This document shows positions 11,297-22,610 of a stretch of 64,000 nucleotides of DNA, piece after piece. A program made the translations under genes and the position numbers. Each line of letters opens with the position of its first letter. Within the stretch, counting starts at the first letter, position 1. Location: assembly GCA_015179025.1 (NCBI GenBank), contig WHUX01000206.1:27542-91541 (forward strand), in the 5' to 3' direction. The stretch is from Terfezia claveryi (Eukaryota > Ascomycota > Pezizomycetes > Pezizales > Pezizaceae). The notes beneath the pieces are model-generated. The model made no database searches. It saw nothing but the letters and a program-made list of their open reading frames with translations, and had not been told where the DNA came from.

Positions 11297-11927
11297 TGTA
11301 ACGACGGCTCTGGGGACAAGGTGACCAAGGGGTACGCTAGGGCAAGGGTAAGGCTAGGGTGACACTCACGTAGGAACGCTACGTGTGCGACTAGGGGAAG
11401 ACTGAGGTGGGAGGCAAGGGCGAGAGGCAAGAGAGACAGTGGGTAAGGGGCACGAGACATGCAGAGGCAGTTGCCGTGTGTGTCAGGGTCAGGGGAGGCA
11501 GCTGTGCTGCAGAGTTGTTCACGGGACAAGGCAAGACAAGAGGAGTGTACAAGGGAGTACACCTTCACAGAGAGAGGCAAGGTCTGTATTAGGATACAAG
11601 ACGTTGGATAGGGATCCAACGACAGTACGAGGGACAGGGGCTATATATACATAATTCCGGGCCAGGGCAATGGAAGGAATAAGCTTCCTAAGATCCCTTA
11701 TCTCGGAAGCCAAGCAAGGTAATGATAACCCATCACCTGTGATCGCAGGTGATGATAAAGGCAACAATGTCAATAACCCATCACCAGCATCGCAGGTAAT
11801 GCCAAGGGCAATAATAACAATAACCCATCAACGACACCCGAACAAGCCTGTTCGAGTGTCAAAACAGCACGACACCCGAACAAGCCTGTTCGAGTGTCAA
11901 ATCAAGACTAAGAATACGGTTGTGACA
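11297..11927 (-). repeat. Gypsy-A 3' LTR
   Basis: Contains two GACACCCGAACA...TGTTCGAGTGTC palindromes at 11833-11860 and 11871-11898, and a CACCTG...CAGGTG palindrome at about 11730. By eye it differs from the 17034-17664 copy at about 30 positions, all but one transitions, mostly CG versus TG or CA. Confidence 0.9.
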
Positions 11928-11943
11928 CTATTCCCCCTTTAGG
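11928..11943 (-). promoter_or_regulatory. Polypurine tract of Gypsy-A
   Basis: On the minus strand the sequence immediately before the 3' LTR is CCTAAAGGGGGAATAG. The same tract occurs at the equivalent place in Gypsy-B (53339-53351), supporting a plus-strand priming site. Confidence 0.8.
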
Positions 11944-12129
11944 CTGAAGCTATAGTGACTAGTAGGCTTGGGCACAACAACTGGCAAAATCAACACAGGA
12001 AACAACAACAGCAAAGGCAACGACAAGGACTCCAACTCCAAACAACAACAAAGACCCATCACCTGCGTCGCAGGTGATAACAGAGACAACAACATCAAGG
12101 ACAAGAACCCCAACTCAGACATGGGCAGA

Positions 12130-15100
12130 TCACTCAACCAGACGGGGCTTCCTCAGGTATCGCTGATGGAACAGGGAGACCAGATCCTGAGCATTTTCCA
12201 GGTCCTCAGCGGGTTGCCAGGTAGCCTCCTCATCCCCCACCCATTTAACCTTGTACTGCAGATGCCCATACCTCTTTCGTGAGTCCAGCACTTCCTCCAC
12301 CTCCCATTCCTCTTCACCTTCAATAACCATTGGAGGGGGTGGGGGGTGTTTCTGCTCTGGGAGGGGATCGTCAGCCGCTGGCTCAATTTCCGATATGTGT
12401 ACAACCGGGTAGCGTTTGATGTCCTTGGGGAACCTCAATCAATAGGCATGAGTGCCCATAGCGGCCACCACCTCAAATGGACCCAGGAACTTATGGTCGA
12501 GCTTGCGAGATGGCCGTTCTGTCCGGAAGTGCCTGCTGGAGAGCCACACCTTATCTCCAGGTTGATACCTGGGGGCTGGCAACCGTGATCCGTTGGCATA
12601 CTCCGCTTGCCTAGCTTGAGCATATACCAGTTCGGCTCTTAGGGTGGCGTGCAACTCAGCAATCTCCGTGGCGAACTCCTTAGCTGGAGTGTTCTCCCTA
12701 GCCTTGTGCAGAGGTGCTAGAGAGTCCACGAAATGAGGGTGCCAGCCATAATTGGCCAGGAACGAGGAGGTTTTTAGAGACTCCGAGAAATGGTTGTTAG
12801 CGGCGAACTCACAGGTTGCCAGCAGCGAAACCCAGTTGTTTTGCTGGTAATTGACGTATGTTCTCAGGTACTGCTCCATGATTGAATTCATTCGCTCGGA
12901 CTGACCATCTGTTTGGGGGTGATACGCCATGGAGAGGTGTACGTTGATTCCCAGAAGCTCACAGAATACCTTCCAGAAGTCCAAGATGAATTGGGGGCCG
13001 CGGTCCGAGACGACAGACTTGGGGAGACCATGGTAGCGGAATACATGGTTGAGGTAGAGGCTGGCGAGGTCCTAGGCAGAACAGGTATCATGGCAAGGTA
13101 TAACATGCCTCATTTTGGTCAATCAGTCTACTACCATAAGAATAGCGTTAAACCCCGAATTCTCTGGCAACCCAGTTACAAAGTCCATGGTTAGGTGTTG
13201 CCAAGGCTGGTCTGGGATCTTCAGGGGCTTCAGGGTCCCATAAGGAGCGTGGCGGACAGGCTTAGCATGCTTGCAAACGTGGCAGTTCCGTACGTACCAC
13301 TCCACATCCTTCCGTTGGTCAATCCATGTGTATTCCCTGGCCAGAAGCTCTAACGTTTTGGCCACTCCAGGGTGACCTGCAACCAGGCTGTCATGGTGTT
13401 CCTGAATCAATCGAAGGCGCAGCTCTCCTTCCGGCACATACAGCCATTCGAGGTGGTAGAGGAGGCCTTCCTGGACGGTACACTCGGCTAGGGAGATCTT
13501 GGGGTGGCGGCGCTGGCCAGAATCCACTGCGGTGATAATTTCCTTGGCCAGGGGGTCGTCCATATATGCCTGTCTCACTAGTTGTCGGAGGTCGGCTTCT
13601 ACTTCAGCAAGGGTATTGGCTGCCAGATCAAGGTTTTCGGGCTTCAATACCACCTGATTCTGGTATTTTAGCCTTTCATCCCCCCCTTTAGGGAGGTCTC
13701 CTGATCTCCTAGTCAAAGCATCCAGTTTCCCACCAGCCTTTCCTAGCCGGTATTTGATCTGGAAGTTGAACTGGGAGAGGAACTCCGAGCACCTAGCCTG
13801 CCGCCGGTTAAGCAGCTTGGTGGTAGTAAAGTACTCAAGGTTGTTATGATCAGACAGTACCTCGATAATTCCCTTGGCTGACTCCAGGTGTGGCCTCCAC
13901 TCCTCGAATGCTCGTACAATGGCCATTAACTCCTTCTCATAGATTTCATAATTACACTCCGCCGGGGAGTGCTTTTTTGAGAAGTATACCACTAGGTGGA
14001 GGATACCATTATTATCATTTTGAGACAGTATTCCAGCGGAGACGTAGTCGGAGGCATCAGTTTCGACAATGCATTCTCGATCGGGATCGAAGTGGGCCAG
14101 GATTGGTACTGAGCAGAAGGCTTCCTTGAGGTTCTGGAAGGCAGATTGGGCTTCTGGATTCCAGTCGAAGCACCGGTCTTTTTTGGTCAGTGCAGTGAGG
14201 GGGGCTACAATCTTCGAATACCCTAGAATGAACCGTCGGTAGAAGTTAGTGAATCCCAGGAAGGCTTGGACGTCCTTGAGATTTGCTGGGATTTGCCATT
14301 CCTGGACAGCAGTAACCTTGGCAGGGTCCATCCTGATGCCCTCTGTAGTGATGATCAGTCTCAGATACTTGACCTCCTGCACATGAAACTCGCATTTCTC
14401 GGGCTTGAGGTACAATCCGGGTTGCTCCAGCTTTTCCAACACCTGCCGGACATGAATCTTGTGTTCTGCTAGGGTATCTGAATAAATCAAGATATCGTCA
14501 AGGTAAGCTGTGCAGAACACATCCAAGAAGTCTCGCAGGGTGTCATTAATGAAGTGTTGGAAAGAGGCCGGGGCATTGGTTAAGCCGAAGGGCATGACAT
14601 TGTACTCGAAGTGGCCATAGCAAGTTCGGAAGGCCATTTTCCACTCCTCCCCCTCGGCAATCCGTACCAGGTTGTATGTCCCTCTCAAATCTAGTTTGGT
14701 AAACCATTTGGCCTTGGAAAGCCTGGCTAATGTCTCCTGGATTAGAGGCAGGGGATACCTGTTCTTGACCGTTATCTCATTCAGCCCCCGATAGTCCACA
14801 CATAGCCTAAGAGAACTATCCGATTTCTTGACGAATAGCACCGGGGCGCCCGCTGGTGAGGAGCTGTGGCGAATGAAGCTCTTGTTGAGGTTTTCCTCCA
14901 AGTACTTCTTCAAAGCTTCTAGCTCTAACCGGGACATTCCGTAGAGGGGCCCATAGGGAGGGGTCTTACCCTCTATCAGCGGAATAGTATGGTTATAGGG
15001 TCGGTGGGGTGCGAGTTTCTCTGCGGCCTTTTCCGAGAACAGATCAATGAACTCATAGTATTCATCCAGAACCAGGGACTTCCACTTCTCCTTAGGCCGC

Positions 15101-15786
15101 ATCTTATTGATCTCCAGGTTTACCTCAAATATAGACAGGGCATGAGCCTTCAGCTTGTGCCTCCTGGTGAGGTAAGCGAAAGCCCCTGCTCCAATGAAGC
15201 TAATATTCAGAGGTTTTTGGGGACTCGGGGGCATAGAGGAAACCGGGGGAATGGTGGCATTGATGTGTGCAGGCGGGAGTACCACCTGAGTCGGGTGGAT
15301 TATTGGGGGTGGCAATGCGCACAGCCCAGTGACAGTGGTTTTTGGATCCCCACAGTGTTTTTTGCAATAAGGGCTGTTGAATCGCAAGGTGTAAGAGCCG
15401 AAGCTGACTGATACATCGTGTATCCAAAGCCAGGGGATCCCAAGGACAATTGGGTACTTTAGCTTGGTTACGAACATTGGGAGATCTTCCGAGTGATCAC
15501 CCATGGCACTGGGCAGGCACGCGAGGTCGGTAATCGCCCCAAAAGAGATAGGGCGGCCGTCAATAACATTAAGAAGGCGGGGAGTCTTTAGCTTGGAGGT
15601 TGGTATAGAGTTTTTACTGATGAAGGTCTGGTCAATGAATGCTATTCCTGAAGTACCACAATCTATGAGAGCTGATGTAACCACTGTTTTATCATTGAAC
15701 TTGACAGTTATAGGTACAACGAAGTGCTCGCCAAACAGACGAGACTCATCAACAGACATAGATGTAGGCAAAGAAAACACAGACAA
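12130..15786 (-). pseudogene. Gypsy-A pol polyprotein (PR-RT-RH-IN-chromodomain)
   Basis: One frame runs from about 15786 to 12130 with a few internal stops. In order: a retropepsin-like segment near ALIDCGTSGIAFID (the usual Ser after the catalytic Asp is Cys here), RT with the catalytic AYLDDIL motif, an RNase H stretch with VETDASDY, the integrase zinc-binding region (HPGVAKTLELL and NCHVCKHAKPVRH), the integrase core (MDFVTGLPE, VVSDRGPQF, TDGQSERMN), and a C-terminal chromodomain (EVLDSRKRYGHLQYKVKWVG). Breaks: TGA after LMVVD near 13123, TAG shortly after, and TGA near 12439. All are explicable as C-to-T changes when compared with Gypsy-B. The frame is otherwise open for 887 codons, so the decay is modest. 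Confidence 0.93.
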
Positions 15787-15819
15787 AGATAAATGACCTG
15801 GAGCAGGTCCCTTGCTAGT

Positions 15820-16997
15820 GTCAGTAACTAGGCAAGGGACTCTCCTTTTCCTGACTCTTCAACCTCTTTGATCCGTGATTCGGATATGGCGTGGGTGGCC
15901 AGGGAGCGGTTCTTGCGGAGGGGACATGCCACAATGAAGTGGTCTCCTTTTCCGCATGCAATGCACAAACCGTTAGTATGGCGGCGGTCCCTTTCCTCCT
16001 AGGTGAGGCGGGGTCTCCTAGACGAAAGATCCATAGGGGTGGTCCCTCCTGCAACCAACGATGGGTGCACAGGTTTGTTGGCAGGGGCTTGAGCTATTTT
16101 GGTGGCATGGTGTTGCTGAGGCTGGGGTTGTGGGAGATGGGGTGCTGGCCTGAATGTGGGGCAGTTGCGGAGCCGGGACATCCACTGTTCCACCCGGGAA
16201 GCCTGGTCAATCAATTCGTCAAGGGTTTTGGCTTCCGGGAGGCTGACCATGGCCTGCTGGATTTCGTCATTTCGCCCTTCCTGGAATTGCTCCAGTTTGG
16301 ACTGGTCATTCTATCAGACCTCCGCCACCAGTCTCGAGAATTCTGCCACATAAGTGGACAGATCGGTGTTTTTCTGCCTGAGGGCTCGGAGGGCCCTACT
16401 GGCAGTGCCAACGGCATCGGGGTTCCCGAACGCCCTATCCAGGATTGTGAAAAGGGCCAAGATATCGTCAAGCTTGATCCCAGTTTCGAGGACATACGGC
16501 TGGATCTGGTCACAAGCTTTCCCCTCCAGCAAGGCGAAAACGTATGCCAGTCGATGTTGTTCTGACGGGAATCTGGCAGAATCCCTGTTCAGCTTGAGAT
16601 TGACAGCATTTTTCCAGGCTCGTAGGCGCACCCGGTCCCCATTGAACTTGGGGGGTGTTGGAATGCTTTCGGTCTTGTTACTACTAGCTGCTGTTGGTAT
16701 TGCAAGGTTCCTTAGAGCGTGGCTGAGGTTTTGGACCGTAGTCCATTCGTTGGCCAGGGCAAGGTTTAGATGGTCGAGATCGGTCTGGAGGACCATGATC
16801 TCTTCGTCGGCGGATCTCAATTTTTGTTCAGCCATGGCTAGGCTGTTGCCGAGTTCGGCCCCGATGGCATCCATGGCCTCGAAGATGTCGATGATTTCTC
16901 GACGGTAGGCATTCAACTCGTTCAAGCCTGAGGGTATGGGGGAGCTCCTCCAGGTTTGAAACCTGATAGCGGGTGGTGGGAGAGCTGCTCCTGACAT
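15820..16997 (-). pseudogene. Gypsy-A gag with CCHC knuckle
   Basis: The frame starts at 16997 with a coiled-coil-rich N-terminus (ELGNSLAMAEQKLRSADEEI). It continues through a capsid-like part (ARFPSEQHRLAYVFALLEGK) to a single zinc knuckle CIACGKGDHFIVACP (CX2CX4HX4C) near 15930-15975. In-frame stops occur after RLVAEV (about 16311) and at 15999, where Gypsy-B has CAG and this copy TAG. Pol follows in another frame, as is usual for gag-pol. Confidence 0.88.
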
Positions 16998-17033
16998 GAC
17001 TGCATACCAGTTGGTCCAAAGGATCCAACGTAG

Positions 17034-17664
17034 TGTAACGATGGCTCTGGGGACAAGGCGATCAAGGGGTACGCCAGGGCAAGGGCAAGGCTAGAGTGAC
17101 ACTCACGTAGGAACGCTACGTGTGTGACTAGGGGAAGGCTGAGGCGGGAGGCAAGGGCGAGAGGCAAGAGAGACAGTGGGCAAGGGGCACGAGACACGTA
17201 GAGGCAGTTGCCGCGTGTGTCAGGGTCAGGGGAGGCAGCTGTGCTGTAGAGTTGTTCACAGGACGAGGCAAGACAAGAGGAGTGTACAAGGGAGTACACC
17301 TTCGCGGAGAGAGGCAAGGTCTGTATTAGGATACAAGACGTTGGATAGGGATCCAACGACAGTACGAGGGACAGGGGCTATATATACATAATTCCGGGCC
17401 AGGGCAATGGAAGGAATAAGCTTCCCAAGATCCCTTATCTCGGAAGCCAAGCAAGGTAACGATAACCCATCACCTGCGATCGCAGGTGATGATAAAGGCA
17501 ATAATGTCAATAACCCATCACCTGCGTCGCAGGTGATGCCGAGGGCAACAATAACAATAACCCATCAATGACACCCGAACAAGCCTGTTCGAGTGTCAAA
17601 ACAGCACGACACCCGAACAAGCCTGTTCGAGTGTCAAATCAAGACTAAGAACATGGTTGTGACA
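17034..17664 (-). repeat. Gypsy-A 5' LTR
   Basis: Pairs with 11297-11927. The palindromes are at 17570-17597 and 17608-17635. The minus-strand leader just inside it has TGGATCCTTTGGACC a few bases from the LTR edge, a possible tRNA primer-binding site. Confidence 0.9.
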
Positions 17665-17669
17665 GCATA

Positions 17670-19055
17670 TCTGCTAGGTTCTCTTCACCAAGCACCTAAT
17701 GTATGCTCAGCAATCCTTCTTCTATGCATTTCGGTATGAAGTAATATTGTTACCAAATATCTTTTATTCATTTGTGAAAGTCCGGATTATATGAGAAATT
17801 TGCCCCTCCTCTACTATCTGTCTATACCTAAATTTCAGACTTAACACCGCAATGATCTAGCAACTTTCCAATCCACAGTGCATCTTGTGCTCTTGCCTCT
17901 ATAACAATATATTTCGCCTCTATAGATAATAATGTAGTTATATCCTACTTCCTGGAGGTCTATCCTATTGGTGACTTCCCAGCTATAATTAAAATTCTAC
18001 TTTTTGCCTTCTGCTCTAATACTTCTTCTCCCGCATCAGTATAGATATTGATATGTCTCATGTCTTCTCTTTTGAGACTTATTTCTAGGTCTCTTGTTCC
18101 TAGCAAATAAGTAACAACCTTGAGTGCCTTTCTTCGGTCATGAGCTAAAGGCTCGGATGCCACAATTGATAGTCTTTGAACTACATAGTGAATATTGGGT
18201 CACCACATTCGAGCAATATATAGATACCACTCTATTATTGCCTGAAATTCCTGAATATTATATTTGTCTTGTATTTCCTGCAGTCTATCCTCCAAGTAGG
18301 GGCTTTTTGCTGTATGACCTATCTTAACTTCTCTTATCAGCTCCTCAATCTGATCTGCCCCGTTATTACCACCTCGTCTTTATGCCATATAAATATCATC
18401 TTTAAATAGTACTATGGTAGGTCTTGTTCTTCCAATATAAAAAATTCTCTTATAGCCTCTTCCCAATTACTTACTATCTTATAGGTTGAAAAGCCATATA
18501 AAAGATCATTGACATGGATTACTATCAGTTTTCTATTTGATAGTCAATAATATAGCCCTAAGTTATCTTGATATTGAATAAATCTCAAGCCCTTTAGAAT
18601 ATCATCAATTACCTTATTCCAATTATGTGCTGCTTACTTTATCCCAAAAAGTAACTTCTTAAGCAACTATACCTTACTTCCTGTAGCTTGCCAATTAACT
18701 ATATATAGGATTTCTTTAAGAGGCCCATTAAGGAAAGCACCTTTAATATTATATTGCTACATGATTAGCTTGTTTTTAATACTGATGCAGAGCAAGATTT
18801 GCCAGGTCTCCTTACGACAAACTGGGGCATAGATTCCATAGAGGTTGTAGTCTATACCTGTCTTCTATGAAAAACCCCTAGCTATCAGACGAGCTTTGAA
18901 GTACTTTTAATTATTAAGTACTTTATAGGTTTTTTCTCTCAGCACCCACTTAGTATCAATTATTTTAGCTCCCTTAGGTACCTTATCTACCTACTCATAA
19001 ACCTCATATTTAGTAATAAGCTTGAGTTCATCAGGAACGATTTTCTTACGCCGCA
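17670..19055 (-). pseudogene. Copia-A RT and RNase H remnant
   Basis: The minus-strand conceptual translation from about 19050 down shows copia RT landmarks through stops: IPDELKLITKYEVYE followed by KWVLREKTYKVLNN, then FLNGPLKEILY, a DDI-type catalytic block decayed to VIHVNDLLYGF, and an RNase H segment with YTDA at 17960-18163. Many codons are TAA or TAG. The left end joins the rest of Copia-A beyond Gypsy-A. The right end is cut by the Plavaka-type insertion. Confidence 0.8.
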
Positions 19056-22000
19056 ACACCATCACCAAGCACCCTAATGATAGTTGCCTGCTAGCTGGGC
19101 GCCTGATGCCTCCAGGACGTTTCGTCACTACGGCACAACTGGTTGTAGTCTGACGCCCCGGCATTGAAAGATGTAGTCTGACGCCCCGACGCTGAGTGCT
19201 TCAGGTTTCGCCGCAAGGGGTCACCAGGCGTCCTGACAATGCCCGGTCCTCATCTAGATCCTGACCGCCCTCGCGCCGTTACCACCAGGGCGCAGATCTG
19301 TTGTACTCATCCTGGACTCTCACCATCTTAACTTAGACCTTCACAATGTCCCCGCTCATACTACATCCACAAACAATCACACTGAGAATTCTGATTTTTA
19401 GATCACAACTAATTCAATTCTATTCATACAACTCATTCCACGTACTGAAATCTATCCTGTTGTTCACCAACCAGACCCTCCCCTTCTCCAATGGTATCAG
19501 ATGAGCCATCCCCTCTATATCTGAAATTCTTACAAAATGCATATCGAGTTGCTCGTCCCTGAATTCCATTCGTATCATCCCTTCCTCACTATATAGTCTC
19601 CTTGGACCCTTTACCTGCATTAACCTTACGTATGCTACCTCATGTTCACCCTGTATCCCGTCCCATACCCTGAACACCCCTTCTAACCTCCCCACCGTCC
19701 TCCCATCTAGTTTACCATTGGAGTTTTCGCATCTTGGTCTCCGCCGAACCCAAACCCAAACCGCTCGCACATCTCCTGTCTTTCGGAATCCCTGATTACC
19801 AGTCCATCGCACGTGATGTATTTCGGTGCCATCCCCCTGAAATTGTTGAACTGGAACCGCAATGCTATTGAAGTATTCTCCCCGGTACCTTCCTATCTGC
19901 CCAATGTCCCCTCCAATCCCCTCTGAATTACTATTCAATCTCATGTACTCCTGGAACTTCGACACCAAGTTCGGGATCCTCAGTATGCTCACCAGGGTTG
20001 TGAGCATCTCCGGACTACCACTCTGAGCCTGCTTCTGCCCTCGCAATACCGGATTTCGGGGTTTCACTTTTTTACCGGGGTTGCTTTTCTCCAACGTTGC
20101 CACCAGGCTCTTAATATCACTTCCCAAATTTAACTCCTTATCCCACGCACACAAATTCAACTCTAACATCTTAAATGCACCTTCCCTCACATGACTATCT
20201 AGAACCTGCGAACTGGCGTCAACTCTATTCGAGCGGTGATAAGCGTCTTTCAGGGGCTTGTGAAGGGCCTCCGTAATTTCGGTAGAAAACTGGGGTAGCG
20301 TTCCAAAACGTACAACTTGTTCAGCATAATGTGTTAGGAAGAGCAACTTTGGGTAGTTGAATGTCGCTTGGCCTAGAATCTCCTGTACCAAGTTTTGCCG
20401 TTCTTGTCGATTTACAGATGCTTCCTTTGCCTTCTTCCTTGCAGTGACTTCAAAATAACTGGAAATCGTGCTTTGACGAGCCTGAGAAGCAGCCATATCT
20501 TTAGACGCTCCTTTAGCTCGCTTGTGATCTGACTTAGAAGCATGAAATTCTGCAAAGACATGTTTGTACTTGTGGAAATCCTCCAGGTACTTAGACATAT
20601 ATTTGATGGTCTCCGGTGTATGACTTCGATATTGGGCAATCAGACAGAAATCCGATAGGGCGCGAATAGCTTGAATAGCAATTTTCAAATCACTTTGAGC
20701 AGTAGGCGGTAGATGACTGGTGTCCTCCTCTCGATACATGGCGGCTATAAAACACGCAAGTATTACTCTTCCTACCCCTCGCATTTTCATACCACTCCAC
20801 ATTGTGATTTGGCGATATTGCTTCTTTGGCGGGTTAAACCCTAGATATGGTGGTAAACTGCCCCATATTTCGTCGAAAACGGGAAGGCGTTTATGTTTCC
20901 CCAAAAACCCTTGCACCCAATCCATAATATTCTTTTGGACTCCTAAAAGTATATTATAAAGTATATCTGCTCGGACTATTGTTGGTGGGTGGACATTTGG
21001 GAGGCCCCAAAGTGCATTCTGGATTGGTTTAACATCTGCTTTAGCTAATCTGTTTGGCACATACTTAAATTAGTTACCTCCTCCAGCAATATTTATCCAG
21101 TTACAACTTACGTATCATTATCACTAGCTTCCCAAAGACGCTCATAGGCAGCATAATCATGGTCACTATACGGTCGTTTGGGCCACAATCCAAGCTGATC
21201 TCGGCTCACTACACAAATTGCACACCGGTTGACTTTGATGCAATGAATATTAACATTCTCCATGTGATCTGCAAGCCATGCTGATAAAATAGGGACACAG
21301 CACCGGATGTTTTCGTCCCCACAGACCATCTCACATCAGCCGGCCTTTTATGAGTCAGCGATAGCCCTAGAACGTCTGCTGGACGGACAGAAACTCACAT
21401 TAAAAACTTGGACTAGGGGGGCTAATATTCGTTTGATGAGTCGGTGTTGCATTTCTAAAGCATCATATTCCTGGTCCTGAACCGAAAATCCACTCAGAGA
21501 CTTAGTTCGTTTAGGGCCAATTGGCAACAGAGCTATCAGAATCCATGCTTGGTTGGACGGCTTGTTTCGCACATCAGAAGGAATGTTTCCCAAACTCATG
21601 AAAATCGGCCACAATTTTTTATCCTCAGAAAAGTTTGTCAAGCATGTTTGATCGGACATTATTAGGATAGGTATGAGAGTGGTGCCAATGGGTAGGGTCA
21701 TCTGGTGGCTCGTAAGTGTCTGGTAATAAAGCGAATTTGTAGTAACTATCCCGTCAAAAACATACCTGCATATTCCACCACCATTCTGCCGTATACATCT
21801 CTGTGTAAACTCTAGAGCCATGTAGATCAAACTCACACCTTGGTGCGAATACCAGATCCCGGGCGTACACTTTCTGGTGGAGAAGATACCGAATGCACTC
21901 AACAGCGTCTCTATAAAAAAATTGGACACCTGTTTGCAGGTAAAAATCCACAGTCCCATTCCGCCACTCTGGTTGGTCTACCAATCCACGCATTTTCTTA

Positions 22001-22080
22001 CGCCACGTATAACCAGACTTGTACCCGACTGCTAGTGTCCTGAAAGCATCTATAGAGAGCAGTTCATCATGGAAAAATCG

Positions 22081-22603
22081 TATTAAAGTGGATAGATTAT
22101 AGTAACGGTACAGCGTAAAAGTAGCGTAGTGACCAGCGGAGAATTTACTGAGCAAGCTAGAGTCACAGGAGTGCGAGGACGATATTGAGGACGAGTGCAG
22201 TGGGAATTCAGCGTGCGTGATTAATTAAACTATCTAGAGAGCAGGTGGACAACGGTCTTAAGTACATGAATATGGAGAGGAAACGAACCATATGACAACC
22301 TAACTTGAAGAGGAATAAACGTAGAGAAATCCATAAGTAGAAAGGTTGTATGCATGTAATATTCAAATAAGACAGTGTGGGAAATAACGAGCATGGGTAT
22401 ATAAACATGTGAGTATAACCGTACATTAACTATGCAGAGTAAGCTGCAGGTGAAACATGGTATAGTACTCGTAATAGAAACTAGATAGATAATAATAGAA
22501 AGGATATCGTAATAGAGAAACATATAACGATATAAGTTAATATAGATGCCGAAATATTAAAGTAATAACGACATAGGAAGGGCACAGAATGTATGCCGCA
22601 ACA
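22081..22603 (-). repeat. Copia-B 3' LTR
   Basis: Exact partner of 26984-27506. It is preceded on the minus strand by the purine run GAATGAGAGAGAG (22604-22616), the likely polypurine tract. Confidence 0.95.
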
Positions 22604-22610
22604 CTCTCTC

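Larger units (their letters stand above)
11297..17664 (-). mobile_element. Gypsy-A: full-length chromodomain Ty3/gypsy element
   Basis: 631-bp LTRs (11297-11927 and 17034-17664) start with TG and end with CA. The target duplication GCATA is at 11292-11296 and 17665-17669. A polypurine tract (complement of CTATTCCCCCTTTAG) touches the 3' LTR at 11928. Gag, protease, RT, RNase H, integrase and chromodomain are in the order typical of chromoviruses. The element is inserted in Copia-A. It is disabled by nonsense codons that look like CGA-to-TGA and CAG-to-TAG changes. Confidence 0.92.

Noticed and set aside
13326..16908. Several plus-strand frames of 60-220 codons within 13.3-16.9 kb
   Set aside because: Antisense shadows of Gypsy-A gag and pol, whose minus-strand domains are unambiguous.
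22208..22523. 72- and 97-codon frames that recur identically at 27111-27426
   Set aside because: They lie wholly within the Copia-B LTRs; the duplication is the LTR pair, not a conserved gene.
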